The notes: generated by a model from the sequence alone, not told the origin. DNA of 64,000 nucleotides from Tridacna crocea (GCA_943736015.1 OX031057.1:37906501-37970500), one strand, 5' to 3'; positions 1 to 10,895 are shown, numbered from the stretch's first letter. Numbers and translations are program-made.

Positions 1-212
1 AAATAACTCTACAGTTGTCTACACATAGCTATACTATGTAGGTCTACAGACTTGTATTTCACAAGGCAATGTCATTAACCCTTAGGGTGCTGAGCTTGTC
101 TCACTGACCTTTTGAGGATAGTGCAGATCTATATCAGACTGCACAGAGTGTGTAGTCTGATCTTTGATGTACAATTCCCAATAGGGACATATTTCTCCCC
201 TAAAAAATAACT

Positions 213-442
213 TTAACCCTTTCCCAAACAATCCCTGGTTTTTACGGGTCTGTAATGTAGTAGCCTTTTGAAAACATTGTAGGAAAGGAGAAAATGCTGG
301 TCACCAGCATTTTCTCCTTTTCCCACAATGTTTTCTACCCTATCATAGACAGAAATCGTCTTTTCAGCAACAGTTGAATTGTTGTCTGCAAATGTTTTCA
401 ATTTGGTCTAGTACAAAAATTTGTTGTTTGGTAATGAGTTAA
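213..442 (-). mobile_element. TPM MITE, near full length, inverted
   Basis: 230 bp from TTAA to TTAA, with terminal repeats TTAACCCTTTCCCAAAC and its inverse at the right. The left arm of the core palindrome is slightly decayed and the right arm intact. It lies in the DHX9 intron that leaves the window. Confidence 0.9.
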
Positions 443-667
443 CTCTTTACCAAACGACAAAATTTTAGATTGGTCCAAATTGAAAGCATTTGCAGATGAC
501 AAATTAAATGTTGTTAAAATGATGATTTCTTTTTTCAATAGGTAGAAAACATTGTGGGAAAAGGAAAAAAATGCTGGTTACCAGCATTTTCTCCTTTTTC
601 CCACAATATTTTCAAAAGGCTTCTTTCTCAGGGTCGTTAAAAGTCAGGATTGTGTGGTAAAGAGTTA
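439..667 (+). mobile_element. TPM MITE, head to head with the previous copy
   Basis: Its left TTAA is the right TTAA of the copy at 213-442, so one target duplication serves both. Palindrome at about 545-610; right end decayed to TTAG. Confidence 0.9.
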
Positions 668-786
668 GAATAGCAACCTTTGGGTTTTTACTGTAGAGAT
701 GAAGGTATCGTTGAATTCACTCAGCAGAATAAGGGTTAACAAAAGTCAGCCTTATTCTGTATTCACTGACCAACCTACATTCCAGT

Positions 787-1026
787 TTATTTCTTTACCA
801 CATGACAAATATCCTAGACTTGTCTATAAATTACAAGAATTTACAGACAACAAATAAAATAAGGTTAGAGACATAGAATAAGTTTTCAAAAAGGGTAGAA
901 AACATTGTGGGAAAAGGAGAAAATGCTGGTTTCCAACCAGCATTTTCTCCTTTTCCCACAATGTTTTCAATAAAGCTGTCTTTTTCAGGGTTGTTTAAAA
1001 TCAGGGTTTGTGTGGTAGAGAGCTAA
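787..1026 (+). mobile_element. TPM MITE, old copy
   Basis: Left end diverged; core palindrome well kept with four extra central bases (GGTTTCCAACC). It ends 12 bases from the DHX9 exon 5 donor. Confidence 0.85.
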
Positions 1027-1038
1027 AACATGTTTTAC

Positions 1039-1178
1039 CTATTGTGATCTGGACCTACAATCTTGTAGGAGTAGTCTGTCTGTATCTTGTTGGTCTGTAG
1101 AAACTGATGTAAACGACTTTTTGCATTTTCCAGAGTCCAATTGCCATGGAGATCAGCTCGGAAATCCACATCTTCTGA
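1039..1178 (-). CDS. DHX9: DHX9 coding exon 5 (start of dsRBD2)
   Basis: 46 codons plus two bases, with a TTGACAG acceptor and an AATAG|GTAAAAC donor. [20 protein letters not shown] and [20 protein letters not shown] are clear matches to human dsRBD2. It ends in the split Arg of human DHNRSF, so the intron position appears shared with vertebrates. The next exon is not in bases 1-1038. Confidence 0.95.
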
Positions 1179-4100
1179 CTGTCAAAAACCCAAAAAAATG
1201 AGAAGAAATAATAACTTGATGCAATTCTCGTCATACAGCCCTTACTTAACCATTTACCAAACAATACCTTGTTTTAACCACAAAGAGGACAAAGACTTTT
1301 AAAAACATTGTGGAAAAAGGAGGAAATACTGGTGACCATTTTCTCTCCATGTTTTACATCCTATCAAAGGCAAATCCCATCACTTGAGGCATCACTTATT
1401 TCTTGTTAAGCAAATGCTTTCAATTATCATTGACAATTCATGATGGCAGTTTAACTCATTACCAAACAACAATTTTTCAGGTTTGTCCAACTCGAAAACA
1501 TTTGCAGACGACGAAATACAACTGATTGAAAATTTGATTTTTTTTTTTGTGAAGAGTAGAAAACTCTGTGGGAAGAGGAGAAATAGTGATTGTGTGGTAA
1601 TAGGTTAAACCTGTCTTAAGCCATGAGTTTATCATGACTTGACCTAGGCTTCACTTTTTAAAAACTGCCATCATGCAACCGTCCCTAATGGGTTTAATCT
1701 TTAACCCTTTACCCCATAAGGCATTTCTATGGTATCTCTAATCGACCCTAAATAACAACAAGGATGAAGCCGTTTCTTATGTGTATATGACACCTTTTGA
1801 CAGTATAGAAAACATTGTAACAAAAGGAGAAATTGCTCGTCACAAGCAATTTCACCTTTTGCCACAATGTTTTCCAAAGGCTCCTACAAGCAATGCATAG
1901 AAATGAGTATCTGTATGGTAAAGGGTTAACTCTTTACCATACAATCCTGAGTTTTAACAATCCCGAGCTAGAAGGCTTTTGGAAACATTGTGGGGGAAAA
2001 AAGAAAATTTAGGCAAATTAAGAGCTTTAAGTATTACATTTACTATTTACTAAAAAAAAAAATTCTTTCAACTATAGACAGACCTATATGCATGTATGTT
2101 TTTTATGTTTTCAGAAATAACAAATCACATGAAAGACAAAGATCTGCTGGTCACTACAAAAAAAATTTATTCTTTCAAATATAGACAGACCTATGTGCAT
2201 GTCCACAGAGGGAGGCACAGCCAGAGAGAGAGAGTCTGTCTCACTGAATCCAATAAACTTCCCACTTCTGAGGGATATAATTATACAGATGAAGGTTTAC
2301 CTCTTCCAGCTGTCTTTTCTGTGCAATTCTTTCCATGTAGCTCAATGGTGGACCAGGCTCATACAAAGGCAGGTCTCTTGCTGGCCCAGGCTCAAACTCG
2401 AAGTCCTCCGCTCCACCCCTATTTATCCTTTGGTGGGGTGCTGGAACTCCAGGTAGTTGTGAAAACCCACCCTTTCCATCTGCCTGATCCTCATTTGCAT
2501 TCTCTGGCTAAAACAAATTAGAGACATCATTCAATCTTGAGATGAAACGAGAAAAAACCTTTTCATTAGATCTTAATCTACAGTGTTCACAAAAGGTCAG
2601 GGAGTCACATTTAGTAGCCTAGGGGTTAACTGATTTTAGTAATTAATCTACTGCAATTTTAAACTTACATATTCCCCTATATATTTTTCTTTCATGTTAT
2701 CATTTTCAATACTTCTTCCATTACCAGTCATGTACACAGCGCAAGACTCAAACCTACCAAGTGTGAAGTCATCTCCTTGCTACAGAACTGAATTGATAAA
2801 TTTATTAACTGAGGTATCAAAATTTCAAGAAAATGCTTCAACCTCAGCTAACAGCAACATCCAAAGCTCCAACACTCTGTACAAATTAAACAAATTCACT
2901 GACTTAACTCATTACCAAACAACAACATTTTAGGCTAGTCTGAATCGAAAGCATTTGCAGACGACAAAATAAAAGTGACTAAAAATTTGGAATTTGTTTT
3001 GTGAAGGGTAGAAAACATTGCGGGAAAAGGAGAAAATGCTGGTTACCAGGGATTGTGTGGTAATGAGTTAAACATACTCAATGACTAATGCTTTACCAAA
3101 CAAGCCCCGGTTTGTACGACCCTGACATAGAAGCCTTTCGAAAAAATTGTGGGAAAAGGAGAAAATGCTGGTAACCAGCATTTTCTCCTTTTCCCACAAT
3201 GTTTTCTACCCTTTTAGAAACAAATTTCAATTTTTGAGTTGCGTTTATTTTGTTGTTTGCCAGTGCTCTCTATTTGGATCAGTCTAAAATATTGTTTTTT
3301 GGTAAAGGTTTGAAAGCTTCTCAGTTTTAATAAACCTATTAAAGAGGAGATATTTTCTCAGAAAATACAATTTGACAAAGAAAACAACATTACTTATAAA
3401 AACATTCTGGGAAAAGGAAAAAGATTTCTACCCCTCAAAACAGGCCTTTTAAATTTTTCAGTCACATTCATTTTGTAGTCCACATTGCGTCACTTTTGAT
3501 ATTGGGCATGTCTAAAATTTGGACCATTATCAATCCATAAAAAAAGTTGGCTGAACTTGAATTTCGAACCCACAACCTCATGATCTCAACTCCTGTATGT
3601 AACTGCCTGAACTACCAGGGTAAGTTAACTTCTTTGAATCATTCATCATCTGAATTTACATACCATATTTGCAGGGACTTCTGCTGCATTGATTTGTCCG
3701 ACTCTGACCAGATAGTTTATCATGTCTCTTGCACAGTTAGCTTGGGCATCTTTCTTGTTTGTGGAATTTCCTATTCCAACATAGTCAAAGCCTTCAATAC
3801 GGACCTGTGAAAAAAAAATAATGCAAGCTTGGTCAGAACTCTTCACAACACGATTCCGACTTTTAATGACCCTGAATAGCTGAAATAGAAGCCTTTTGAA
3901 AACACTGGAGGATAAAGAGAAAATTCTGATAACCAGCATTTTCTCCTTTTCCCACCATGTTTTCTACCATATCAGAGGTAAATTCAATCATGAGAAATAT
4001 TTAAAAAAATTTGTATGAAAATGCTTTAAATTTAACCATTTACCAAACAACAAATTTCTGGACTGGTCCAAATTGAAAGCATCTGTAGACGACAAAATAA

Positions 4101-4412
4101 ACATGGTTTAAAATATGAAATTTGTTTTGGGAAGGATAGAAAACATTGTGGGAAAAGGAGAAAATGTTGGTTTCTTCTTTTCCCACAATGTTCAACCAAT
4201 CAGTTACTTTCAAATACTTTCAAATCCAGAAAATTAGTGAGGATCACTCAAAAACTGTAATTAAGAATGAATGTTCAATACAGATCCAGGAGTCTACATA
4301 CCTCACATTTAAACCTTGGTCTATGTTTAGCACCTGTCTGACTAAACTCATAGTTTGGTGTCACCTTCCTTTTTCCACACCATGCATACAAAAACTGTTT
4401 TACATCAGTCAT
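1039..4412 (-). CDS. DHX9: DHX9 / RNA helicase A orthologue, 5' part (five coding exons; gene continues past base 1)
   Basis: Coding exons, in order, are 4412-4302, 3804-3664, 2779-2669, 2507-2301 and 1178-1039, giving 236 residues plus a split Arg codon. All introns are GT-AG and the phases agree. The first two exons form dsRBD1: start [16 protein letters not shown], then a segment with [18 protein letters not shown], both nearly the same as vertebrate DHX9. The last exon opens dsRBD2 with [13 protein letters not shown] and KIVGPDHN. The family are nuclear DExH helicases that unwind dsRNA, R-loops and RNA:DNA hybrids and act in transcription and splicing. The helicase core, OB-fold and RGG tail are outside the window. 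The linker between the dsRBDs is diverged and its exon 2779-2669 is the least certain. Every intron holds TPM copies. Confidence 0.95.
1246..1454 (-). mobile_element. TPM MITE, decayed
   Basis: TTAA at both ends, with the GCAAATGCTTTCAAT block at the right, but the palindrome is partly lost. In the intron between DHX9 exons 4 and 5. Confidence 0.75.
1451..1608 (+). mobile_element. TPM MITE lacking one palindrome arm
   Basis: Shares TTAA 1451-1454 with the neighbour. The left half is normal to GGGAAGAGGAGAAA, then jumps to the right-end block (GTGATTGTGTGGTAAT), so the right arm and most of the tail are deleted. Confidence 0.8.
1701..1929 (+). mobile_element. TPM-B MITE, full length
   Basis: 229 bp TTAA to TTAA. 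Ends in CCCTTTACCCCATAAGGC. Core reads AAATTGCTCGTCACAAGC in place of the TPM-A core. It has the same length and arm layout as TPM-A but different flank sequence. In the DHX9 intron between exons 4 and 5. Confidence 0.9.
1926..2015 (-). mobile_element. TPM MITE fragment sharing TTAA with TPM-B
   Basis: Starts at the right TTAA of 1701-1929 and keeps the tail block and the first part of the left arm (GGAAACATTGTGGG), then is lost. Confidence 0.65.
2301..2507 (-). CDS. DHX9: DHX9 coding exon 4 (linker)
   Basis: 69 codons, phase 0-0, with a TTGTTTTAG acceptor and a GAG|GTAAAC donor. It is Pro/Gly-rich ([38 protein letters not shown]) and ends in a charged helix [11 protein letters not shown]. 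Its place before the dsRBD2 exon matches the human segment with GPTWDRGANLKDYYSRKEEQ, though similarity is weak. Confidence 0.88.
2669..2779 (-). CDS. DHX9: DHX9 probable coding exon 3 (linker)
   Basis: An open stretch of 37 codons between a TTCAGTTCTGTAG acceptor and a TAT|GTAAGT donor, phase 0 at both ends, exactly as exons 2 and 4 require. The encoded acidic/polar sequence (begins [10 protein letters not shown], ends EKYIGEY) has no recognisable domain. It falls where DHX9 has a variable linker. It could be an alternative exon or a chance open stretch; an RNA read would decide. Confidence 0.6.
2904..3071 (+). mobile_element. TPM MITE lacking the right palindrome arm
   Basis: TTAA at both ends and a good left half and left arm to GCTGGTTACCAG, then directly GGATTGTGTGGTAATG. 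About 62 bases, the right arm and inner tail, are missing. In the DHX9 intron between exons 2 and 3. Confidence 0.85.
3085..3312 (-). mobile_element. TPM MITE, near full length
   Basis: Inverted copy with a perfect inner palindrome; terminal TTAA changed to CTAA and TTTG. Same intron as 2904-3071 and 13 bases from it. Confidence 0.85.
3664..3804 (-). CDS. DHX9: DHX9 coding exon 2 (rest of dsRBD1)
   Basis: 47 codons, phase 0 at both ends, with a TTTTTTCACAG acceptor and an ATG|GTATGT donor. The run [19 protein letters not shown] includes the KKDAQ and Ala-rich helix 2 residues that contact the dsRNA phosphates in this domain. The end, [10 protein letters not shown], matches the human segment ending in EEVPAFGV. 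Confidence 0.96.
3838..4035 (-). mobile_element. TPM MITE, decayed
   Basis: Recognised by GAAGCCTTTTGAAAAC, half a palindrome and the TTTTCTACC block. It shares TTAA 4032-4035 with the next copy. In the intron between DHX9 exons 1 and 2. Confidence 0.7.
4032..4196 (+). mobile_element. TPM MITE, short copy
   Basis: Good left half (GACGACAAAATAAA block). The palindrome is shortened at its centre (GTTGGTTTCTTCTTTTCC) and the right end is lost. Confidence 0.75.
4302..4412 (-). CDS. DHX9: DHX9 coding exon 1
   Basis: 37 codons from the ATG at 4412-4410, ending phase 0 at a GTATG donor. It is the first half of dsRBD1 ([16 protein letters not shown]; human DHX9 has [15 protein letters not shown] after Met1). 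A CAG acceptor lies two bases before the ATG (exon edge 4414), so the transcript should have at least one untranslated exon upstream. Confidence 0.96.
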
Positions 4413-4975
4413 ATCTGTAATGTTTGCAAAATAAGGTAAACCCCATTACTGCACAACCCCTAGTTTAAACAACACAGAAGAAAAAACGTTTGAAAACATT
4501 TTCACAAAAGGAGAATAGTGCTTTGAACAAGTATTTTCTTCTAATCTCACATTATTTCCTACTATGGAAAAGACACCTGTCATAAGTAGAGCCACCTTTG
4601 GTACGTCATCTGCGAATGCTAGATCAATTTAAAGTTCTAAATTATGTTGTTTGGAAGAAAACGAATTCAGGGTTGCATGTGAAGACTATTTCAAGATGTC
4701 AAAACTTTCTAAGTTTTCAGTTACATTTCTTTCAATTTCATGTTTCAGTTACTATCTGTTTGCCTTGGATTCTTATGTCCTTAAACTAGTCTCAAAAATG
4801 AGCCCTTTATGGTGCTTCTTTTCCTTTTGGACAGTAATTTCGTACCATGGCACCTAAGTTCAGTGTGATTTTTCTGATTGTAAAGCTATGTACAAGGCTG
4901 TACTGACTTTTCCATTTTGTTGGTTTAATGTGTTTTGCAGCAGAATATAATTTTTGGTGATAATTATACATGTAC

Positions 4976-5159
4976 TTAACCTTTTCCTAAACAATCCCTG
5001 GTCTTTACGACCCTGAGATAGACCAGCATTTTCTCCTTTTCCCGCATAGTTTTCTACCCTGCTAGTAATAAATTTGAATTTTTGAGTCATGTTTATTTTG
5101 TTGTCTGCAAGTGCTTTCAATTTGGACCAGTCTAAAATTTTGGCGGTTTGTAAAGTCTT
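4976..5159 (-). mobile_element. TPM MITE lacking one palindrome arm
   Basis: TTAA at 4976; CCCTGAGATAGA is followed at once by CCAGCATTTTCTCC, so the outer arm is deleted. The right half with GTCTGCAAGTGCTTTC is kept. Confidence 0.8.
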
Positions 5160-5515
5160 TAGAGATAACCAAGGATTATGATCATTTTTTAAAGCACTTT
5201 CAAAAGTGGTTTGTAACATGATATTAAAAAAAAAATAAAGAAATTTGATTTTCTTGGTAGCCATTTCTGTCAACTACAGAGAAAGTAAACATCTCGGGTA
5301 ACAGATGAAATAAAGATTTTTTTTGTTAAGTTAAAGGTTTACTGTCTTTTACAGACAATAGGTCACTTCACTGTATAGGCCGCACCCCTCCATTTTAACC
5401 ATTTAGGAAGTAAAAACTATTGTACAGGCCACTCCAACTATTAGGCCGCAGCCGATATGCTGTCAATATCGTCATCCTTTAGGTACATGTCCATGTTTGA
5501 TATGTTTATACGGAT

Positions 5516-5690
5516 ATGTGATAGAAGCCTTTTGAAAACATAGTGGGAAAAGGAGAAAATGCTGGTAACCAGCATTTTCTCCTTTTTCCCACAATGTTTC
5601 TTTCCCTTCCCAAAACAAATTTTAATTCTTAGTCACATGCTTTTAAATGTTTAATTTGGACCAGTCTGTCGTATAGTAAAGACTTAAGAC
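5516..5690 (-). mobile_element. TPM MITE, ends lost
   Basis: Intact palindrome (about 5536-5600) and part of the right half; both TTAA ends are gone. Confidence 0.75.
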
Positions 5691-6735
5691 ACATAACATT
5701 TATTCATTGTTTTTGCTTTTTTTTGCATTCTTTTGCATTTTTTTATAACACTGGCTTAATTTCCCCTTCAGCAGATCAAATCGCTCTAAAAACTAGCAGA
5801 TTAATCTAGTAACCAACAAAACAAAGGTGTAAATGTTCAAGAAATTCTTAATGGGCGCAAACAACAGTGGCATCCACATGGAGAATGTAAAAGAGCTTTC
5901 CTTTCTTTTCAGTTTCACAGGCCGCACTAACAGGTCATTTAGAAAATGATAAGCTTAATATATAAGCCACTTCCTCTTAGAGGCACCCTTGAGAGTTTCC
6001 TTTTTTTTGTATACAGATACACCATGGCCTAATGTCTGGAAAACATGGTAAACAGAAAATCTTGATATTAGAAACAAAGGATTATTGAAGCAACTGGTAT
6101 TTTCATATTCTATTTTTGTGAACGTCATCAATTCTTTTTCTTCATGAACAATATCTTAAATTTCAATTGAATACATGATTGTGAAAAAAATCTGATCTAT
6201 AATTTTACTTGTCATCTTCAACTTCAGAATTATCTCCCCTTCCTCAATTACGCTATTATTTTCATATTTACTTTTCACGTCATCTTTTCCATGCACTAAT
6301 TTCAAAAATATTCCAAATAAGCATACAAAATAAACAGTTCGGCTAATATTGATTATCAAGTTAGTGAAACTGGAGAGCAAAAGTACATAAGATCGAAGAA
6401 GCGCGAGGCGAAAAGGTTTTGGGACGAACGATACATTTTCAGCTTCTTTTCAATACTTAGTCAAGGAAGTAGCGACACTAATTGCACTGCAGCCCAAAAA
6501 GAAAATTTATACGGATTAAGCTAAATTAATTCATGATCTAGAAATAGATATCCCCACATTCTAGCCCATCATAACATGTTTGGGGCAAACTGCAAATGGT
6601 TAAGCGACAAAGGCGAATTCGTCACTCGTGATCCCAAATCGCCGTTCACCAAACTTGCAACCCTATTATTATTAACCACTATATTATTACTACCAATATA
6701 AGCCTTTAAAATATTGAAGCATCATTTTTGCATAC
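5691..6735. other. Upstream DNA of DHX9, no coding sequence seen
   Basis: AT-rich single-copy-looking DNA. The short open frames have no family resemblance. It may hold the first intron or 5' flank of DHX9. Confidence 0.5.
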
Positions 6736-6765
6736 CTGCCGATCATGCCCAAAGAAAACGCCGCC
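6736..6765 (-). promoter_or_regulatory. Candidate end of a DHX9 5' untranslated exon
   Basis: On the minus strand a GC-rich stretch ends in GATCGGCAG followed by GTATGC, a good donor, 2.3 kb upstream of the acceptor at 4415. This is the most exon-like sequence I could find for the required untranslated exon. It has an ATG that, after splicing to 4414, would stop after six codons and overlap the real start. The transcription start is not visible, and other donors are possible. Confidence 0.3.
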
Positions 6766-7039
6766 TATTTAATGAATTCTGACCAGGACCACCGGCTTGT
6801 TCGTGGTTGATAAAATAAGGTTGGTAGGCGGTAAAAGAGAACCGGTGAAGCGACATACGTCATCAAATATAAATATGCATAAATTAACACTGGCGAATAA
6901 TTCCAACTAGCAACAATTGAAAAAAAAAATGTTATATATGTGTGTTGAAAAGACGTAAATAAAGTAAAGAAACTTGTGTGTTTTCTCTTGCAGTGTTTAT
7001 ATTTTATGTTCGATAATCTGGAGTTAAATTTCTTCATAA

Positions 7040-9003
7040 GTTAACTCTCTACAACACAATCCCGAATCTAAGACTTGAAGGAGAGAGATCCTGAAGACCT
7101 TGCGGGAAAAGGAGAAAATTCTGGTAACCAGCGTTTTTATTTTCCTTCTTTTTTTTTACCCCCTTCCCGCCATTTTCCACAATGTTTTCGACCCTGTCGA
7201 TGGCTATTGTTTCATTTGTTTCACTTTCGAATGTTTTTTTTTTTTTGCAGAAGTTTTCATTTTAGAAGAGTATTGTATTTGTCTCACTTTCGAATGTTTT
7301 TTTTCAGAAGTTTTAAATTTAGAGGAGTGTAGAATTTGTCGTTTGGTAGTTAAATCAGTATGTATCTACTGCCATCAAAAAATTGCTGGGCAGTGTCAAA
7401 TAAACATATCTGCAAAGACTCGTTGTTGTACGGATTATGGTTGTACATGTCTTAGAAAAAAGGTCTCTTTCGCTCGTTTCTAGGCTTTGCCTATTTTCAT
7501 ATCAATATCGTGCGACTTTTAGAAGTACCTGTATTTCATGAACACTTTTACTCTCTCATCACTCTCGTTATGTACACAGAATTACGTCAATGGCAAGTTG
7601 TGTGTGGCACGAACCAAAACCGGCTAAAATTAGGAGTAATTTTATGGTCAAAGGGAGAAAACTCGTTTTTACAGACGCCACTATTTTAATCAGAGTTACT
7701 TCCCTTTATATTTGTAGACAGTATAAAACCGAAGACGAATAAACATCATTGCAGCTTGTGAAGACGATCTGTATCGAAAAAAAGAAATGTTCGTAGAGCT
7801 GTCATTATTTCTGGCAAAGTTTAAGACAGGATTACAGAAGCTGCTACTTCTAAAAATATCATGACAGAAGACAAAAGAAAGAAAAACCAATTGCAGACGT
7901 GGTTGCTATTGTGTAAACAGGTGGTGGTCTCCCTTATTTTTGTAAACAATGCGATTCCCGCCGAAATTTAAACTTGGAAGTAACAATTCGGTTTTCAGAG
8001 TAAAAGCTCACGAAGAATCTAAATGTAATTTTTACAATTAGATTTATGAAATGATGAATGTATACGAGAAATAAGCTTTATTATATTACAAATTTACAGT
8101 ATTAAAATTAACTTATGAACAAACGACATGTATTCGTTCAATTAGATTTTCGAGGTTATTAATGAATATCGGATATGGGCTGAACTGTCAAATTCCAATC
8201 ATTTCTTTGATCTTTGACCGTAAGGAACAGCCCTGGACAGATCTATAGTGAAAGCATACAGGTCTGAATCTCCCAAGCTAATAAAAGGAGATGGAAAGCT
8301 ATGCTTTTTCTCGATTATGTTAATGTTGATTCCAGTTTAGATTCCCTCCCCACACACACGCACTTTTCTTTAGTGGAAGGGGATGTAAGAGGGGAGGTCA
8401 CTCTCTGTTAATTTGAACATTTTAATCCTCTAGACATAAATTGATTTAGTTAAAATAACGCAACAACATCCTGCCTTTGGCGAAAAGTAACAGCGGGCAA
8501 ACTATCAGCACAGACTTAACTCGGGTGTACTTGTAAATGAACGTGCAGGCTGAACTTGAATTAAGACGGTCCATTCAGAACATTTTTCAAAAGAAAACTC
8601 CTTTGAAATAGAAAAGATTGGGTTTCAAAATTTTACTGATTTAGCAAAATAAGTGTTAACAGAGGACCTGGGTTTTTCGATAGACCGTATGGGTATAAAT
8701 TAACCTAGACTGGTTACCGCCCCTGATACACTACGTGTATAGTGGCCAGTTTAAAATTAACCCTGCACCGGTTGATAAAATTTCGGTGTGACTGTAATAG
8801 TTGAAAAAAAGACGCTTCCCGGAGGAGGGGGGAATAAGGGAGAGTACTCTATATAACTAATAGATACTAGATTGTTCGAGTTTTCTCCCTTCGACCATAA
8901 AATCACAATGGAATGTGATGGTGACGTATCTCCGAGGGACAGACCCGAGACCGATTAACAACGATATTTAGGAGCTTTCTCTAGTTTTTTTCTCTACTGT
9001 CTA
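7040..9003. other. Intergenic, no gene seen
   Basis: Contains a decayed TPM left part near 7070-7190 (GGGAAAAGGAGAAAATTCTGG then TTTTCCACAATG) and a T-rich stretch with a repeated TTTCGAATGTTTTTT (7224 and 7290). A 127-codon open frame at 7100-7483 runs through this repeat DNA and I take it as chance. Confidence 0.5.
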
Positions 9004-9990
9004 TGTCATGGAGGGGTTTCCGCCTTCCGTCCGTCCGTCTGACTGTCTTGTCTGTACATCTGTTAATCTTTTTTGTGTTTACGCGATAAAGTCTGCATTT
9101 CTCATCAGATTTTCGCAAAACTTACAGGGTTTGTTAATCTCATCAAAAGCCTGAAACCTATCGATTTTGACAAAATTCCAACAAATAGTATTGGAAAAGT
9201 AGCCATTTCAAGTTCGAAATTTCCATTTTTTTTTTTTTTTTTTATGCCATTAAAGTCTACAATTGTGGTCAGATTTTAGTGAACCTTACACAGTTTCTTT
9301 GTCTTATCAATACCTTCAGCTCTATTAATTTTGAAAAAAAAATCCAGCCAACAATTTGAGAAAAGTAGCCATTTCAACTTGAAAATTTCCATTTTTTGTT
9401 AATGCCATAAAGTCTGCATTTGTTATCGGATTTTCAGTTTTTTGTAAAACTTGCACAGTTTGTTAATCTCATCATAAGCTTGAACCCTATTGAATTCGAA
9501 AAAAAAAAAAAAGAAAAAATCCAACAAACAGTATGGGAAAAGTAACCTTTTGCTGATAAAAGTTTCAATTTCTTCAGTTTATGCCATGAAGTCAGCATTT
9601 GAGGTCAGATTTTCATGAAACTTACACATTTGCTTTGTCTTATCAACGGCTGAACAAAAATCTGACATTCAGTAAGGGAAAAGTAGGCATTTAATGTTGA
9701 AAATTTCCATTTCTTGTTAGTGTGATGAAGTCAGCATTTGGGGCCGGATTTTCATTAAACTTGCTCAACTACTTTGTATCATAAATGACTTGAACCCTAT
9801 TGATTTTGAAGAAAAAAAAAAAAAAAAAAAAAACAGTTTGGGAAAAGTAGCCATTCAAAGTTTAAAATTTCCATTTCTCGTTTGGGCAATAAAGTTCAGT
9901 ATTGATCCAAATTTGTTGAAACTTGCCAAGATTGTTTGGTTCATCAAGGAATTGAACTCTATTAAAAGTGAGGAAAATCTAGTAAATCTA
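9004..9990. repeat. Degenerate tandem repeat, period about 140-180 bp, six units
   Basis: Units start near 9079, 9242, 9400, 9579, 9717 and 9884. Each has an AAAGTCTGCATTT-type block, then CAGATTTTCATGAAACTTAC, then a TTGATTTTGAAAAAAA block, then AAAAGTAGCCATTTCAA. The first unit follows a CCGTCCGTCCGTCTG run. It resembles a repeat fragment at 12660 (TTTTGATGAAACTTTACAG). Confidence 0.8.
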
Positions 9991-10072
9991 GTTCTCTAGA
10001 GAACTCGTATACTTTAGATTGGGGGTACAAATTCTCCATAGTACGAGTTCTTCAGGGTACGAGTTCTCTTGC
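9989..10072. repeat. Short array of TACGAGTTCT words
   Basis: GTACGAGTTCT occurs twice, with a third inverted copy AGAACTCGTATAC beside the palindrome AGTTCTCTAGAGAACT. Confidence 0.5.
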
Positions 10073-10260
10073 AACCGCATTTTCTCTCTTCCAAAATGTT
10101 CAGTCTGACCTTCAGAAAACGAATTCCAGTGTCTAAGTCATTCATCTGGTCCTTTACTTTCACGTCTAGTTTTTTTCAGTTCGCTAAGGAGTCAAGTAAC
10201 TAAAGAGTAAATTTTAGGTTTAGGAAAGATAAGGAGAAAGAACATAATATTGTCGTAAGT

Positions 10261-10436
10261 ATATAGGTCTCTTGGCCAAAATAGAGAGAGAGAGAGAGAG
10301 AGAGAGCTGGGAGAGAGTGCGGATTGGTGCAGATTTTATCAAACTGATGCTTATGAATTATTATGGTCTGCACCCATCTCTCTCTCTCTGTTCTCTCTCT
10401 CTCCTCCTCTATTTTGGCCAAGGGGTCGACCTATAT
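10261..10436. mobile_element. Foldback with (AG)n / (CT)n arms
   Basis: Left arm TATAGGTCTCTTGGCCAAAA then (AG)n; right arm (CT)n then TATTTTGGCCAAGGGGTCGA. A 176 bp inverted repeat with microsatellite inside the arms. Confidence 0.7.
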
Positions 10437-10730
10437 CCTTACGAGAAAATGGCGATATATGATACATCAGTGGAGAAATGTAGCCTGCTTTTCGCTACAA
10501 ATATTTTGAAAATTTAATTATTTCAAAAGGGAAAAAATAGTTTTCACAAATACTCTTGTTTTACTGCACATCTTTGGATACAGTTTTAAAAAACAGACTG
10601 TCGGGAAACCAAGATTCCTGCACGTTTTCTAAAGATATATCAACAAGAAGTGTCTGGGCATACACCAAACCTATGATTCAAGCCTGTAGGAGCTTTTTTT
10701 TAAAAAAAATGGCCGGTGTATAGAACACGT

Positions 10731-10895
10731 ACTAGCTGACAGTAGCTGAATGAATCGAAAAAGGTAGGCATGGCTTTAATAAGTAAACGTTTATTTTATA
10801 ATGAAAATCATAGTAACGGTTGTCGGTTCTGTGCCTAGCATGCCCAAATCAGATAGATGTATATCTGAAGAAGGCCACCTGGCGGAAAATTATGC
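10731..10895 (-). repeat. Dispersed 330-bp repeat (CCCGCTAGATGGCATTC family), old partial copy
   Basis: Reverse of the copies at 38447 and 47615; recognised by GTAACGGTTGTCGG and CCCAAATCAGATAGATG. Confidence 0.6.

Noticed and set aside
2096-2521. 141-codon plus-strand frame
   Set aside because: It is the reverse strand of DHX9 exon 4 and flanking intron.
7100-7483. 127-codon Cys-rich frame
   Set aside because: It begins in a TPM arm (MREKEKILVTS), passes poly-T and a duplicated TTTCGAATG word, and has no recognisable domain or homologous neighbour.
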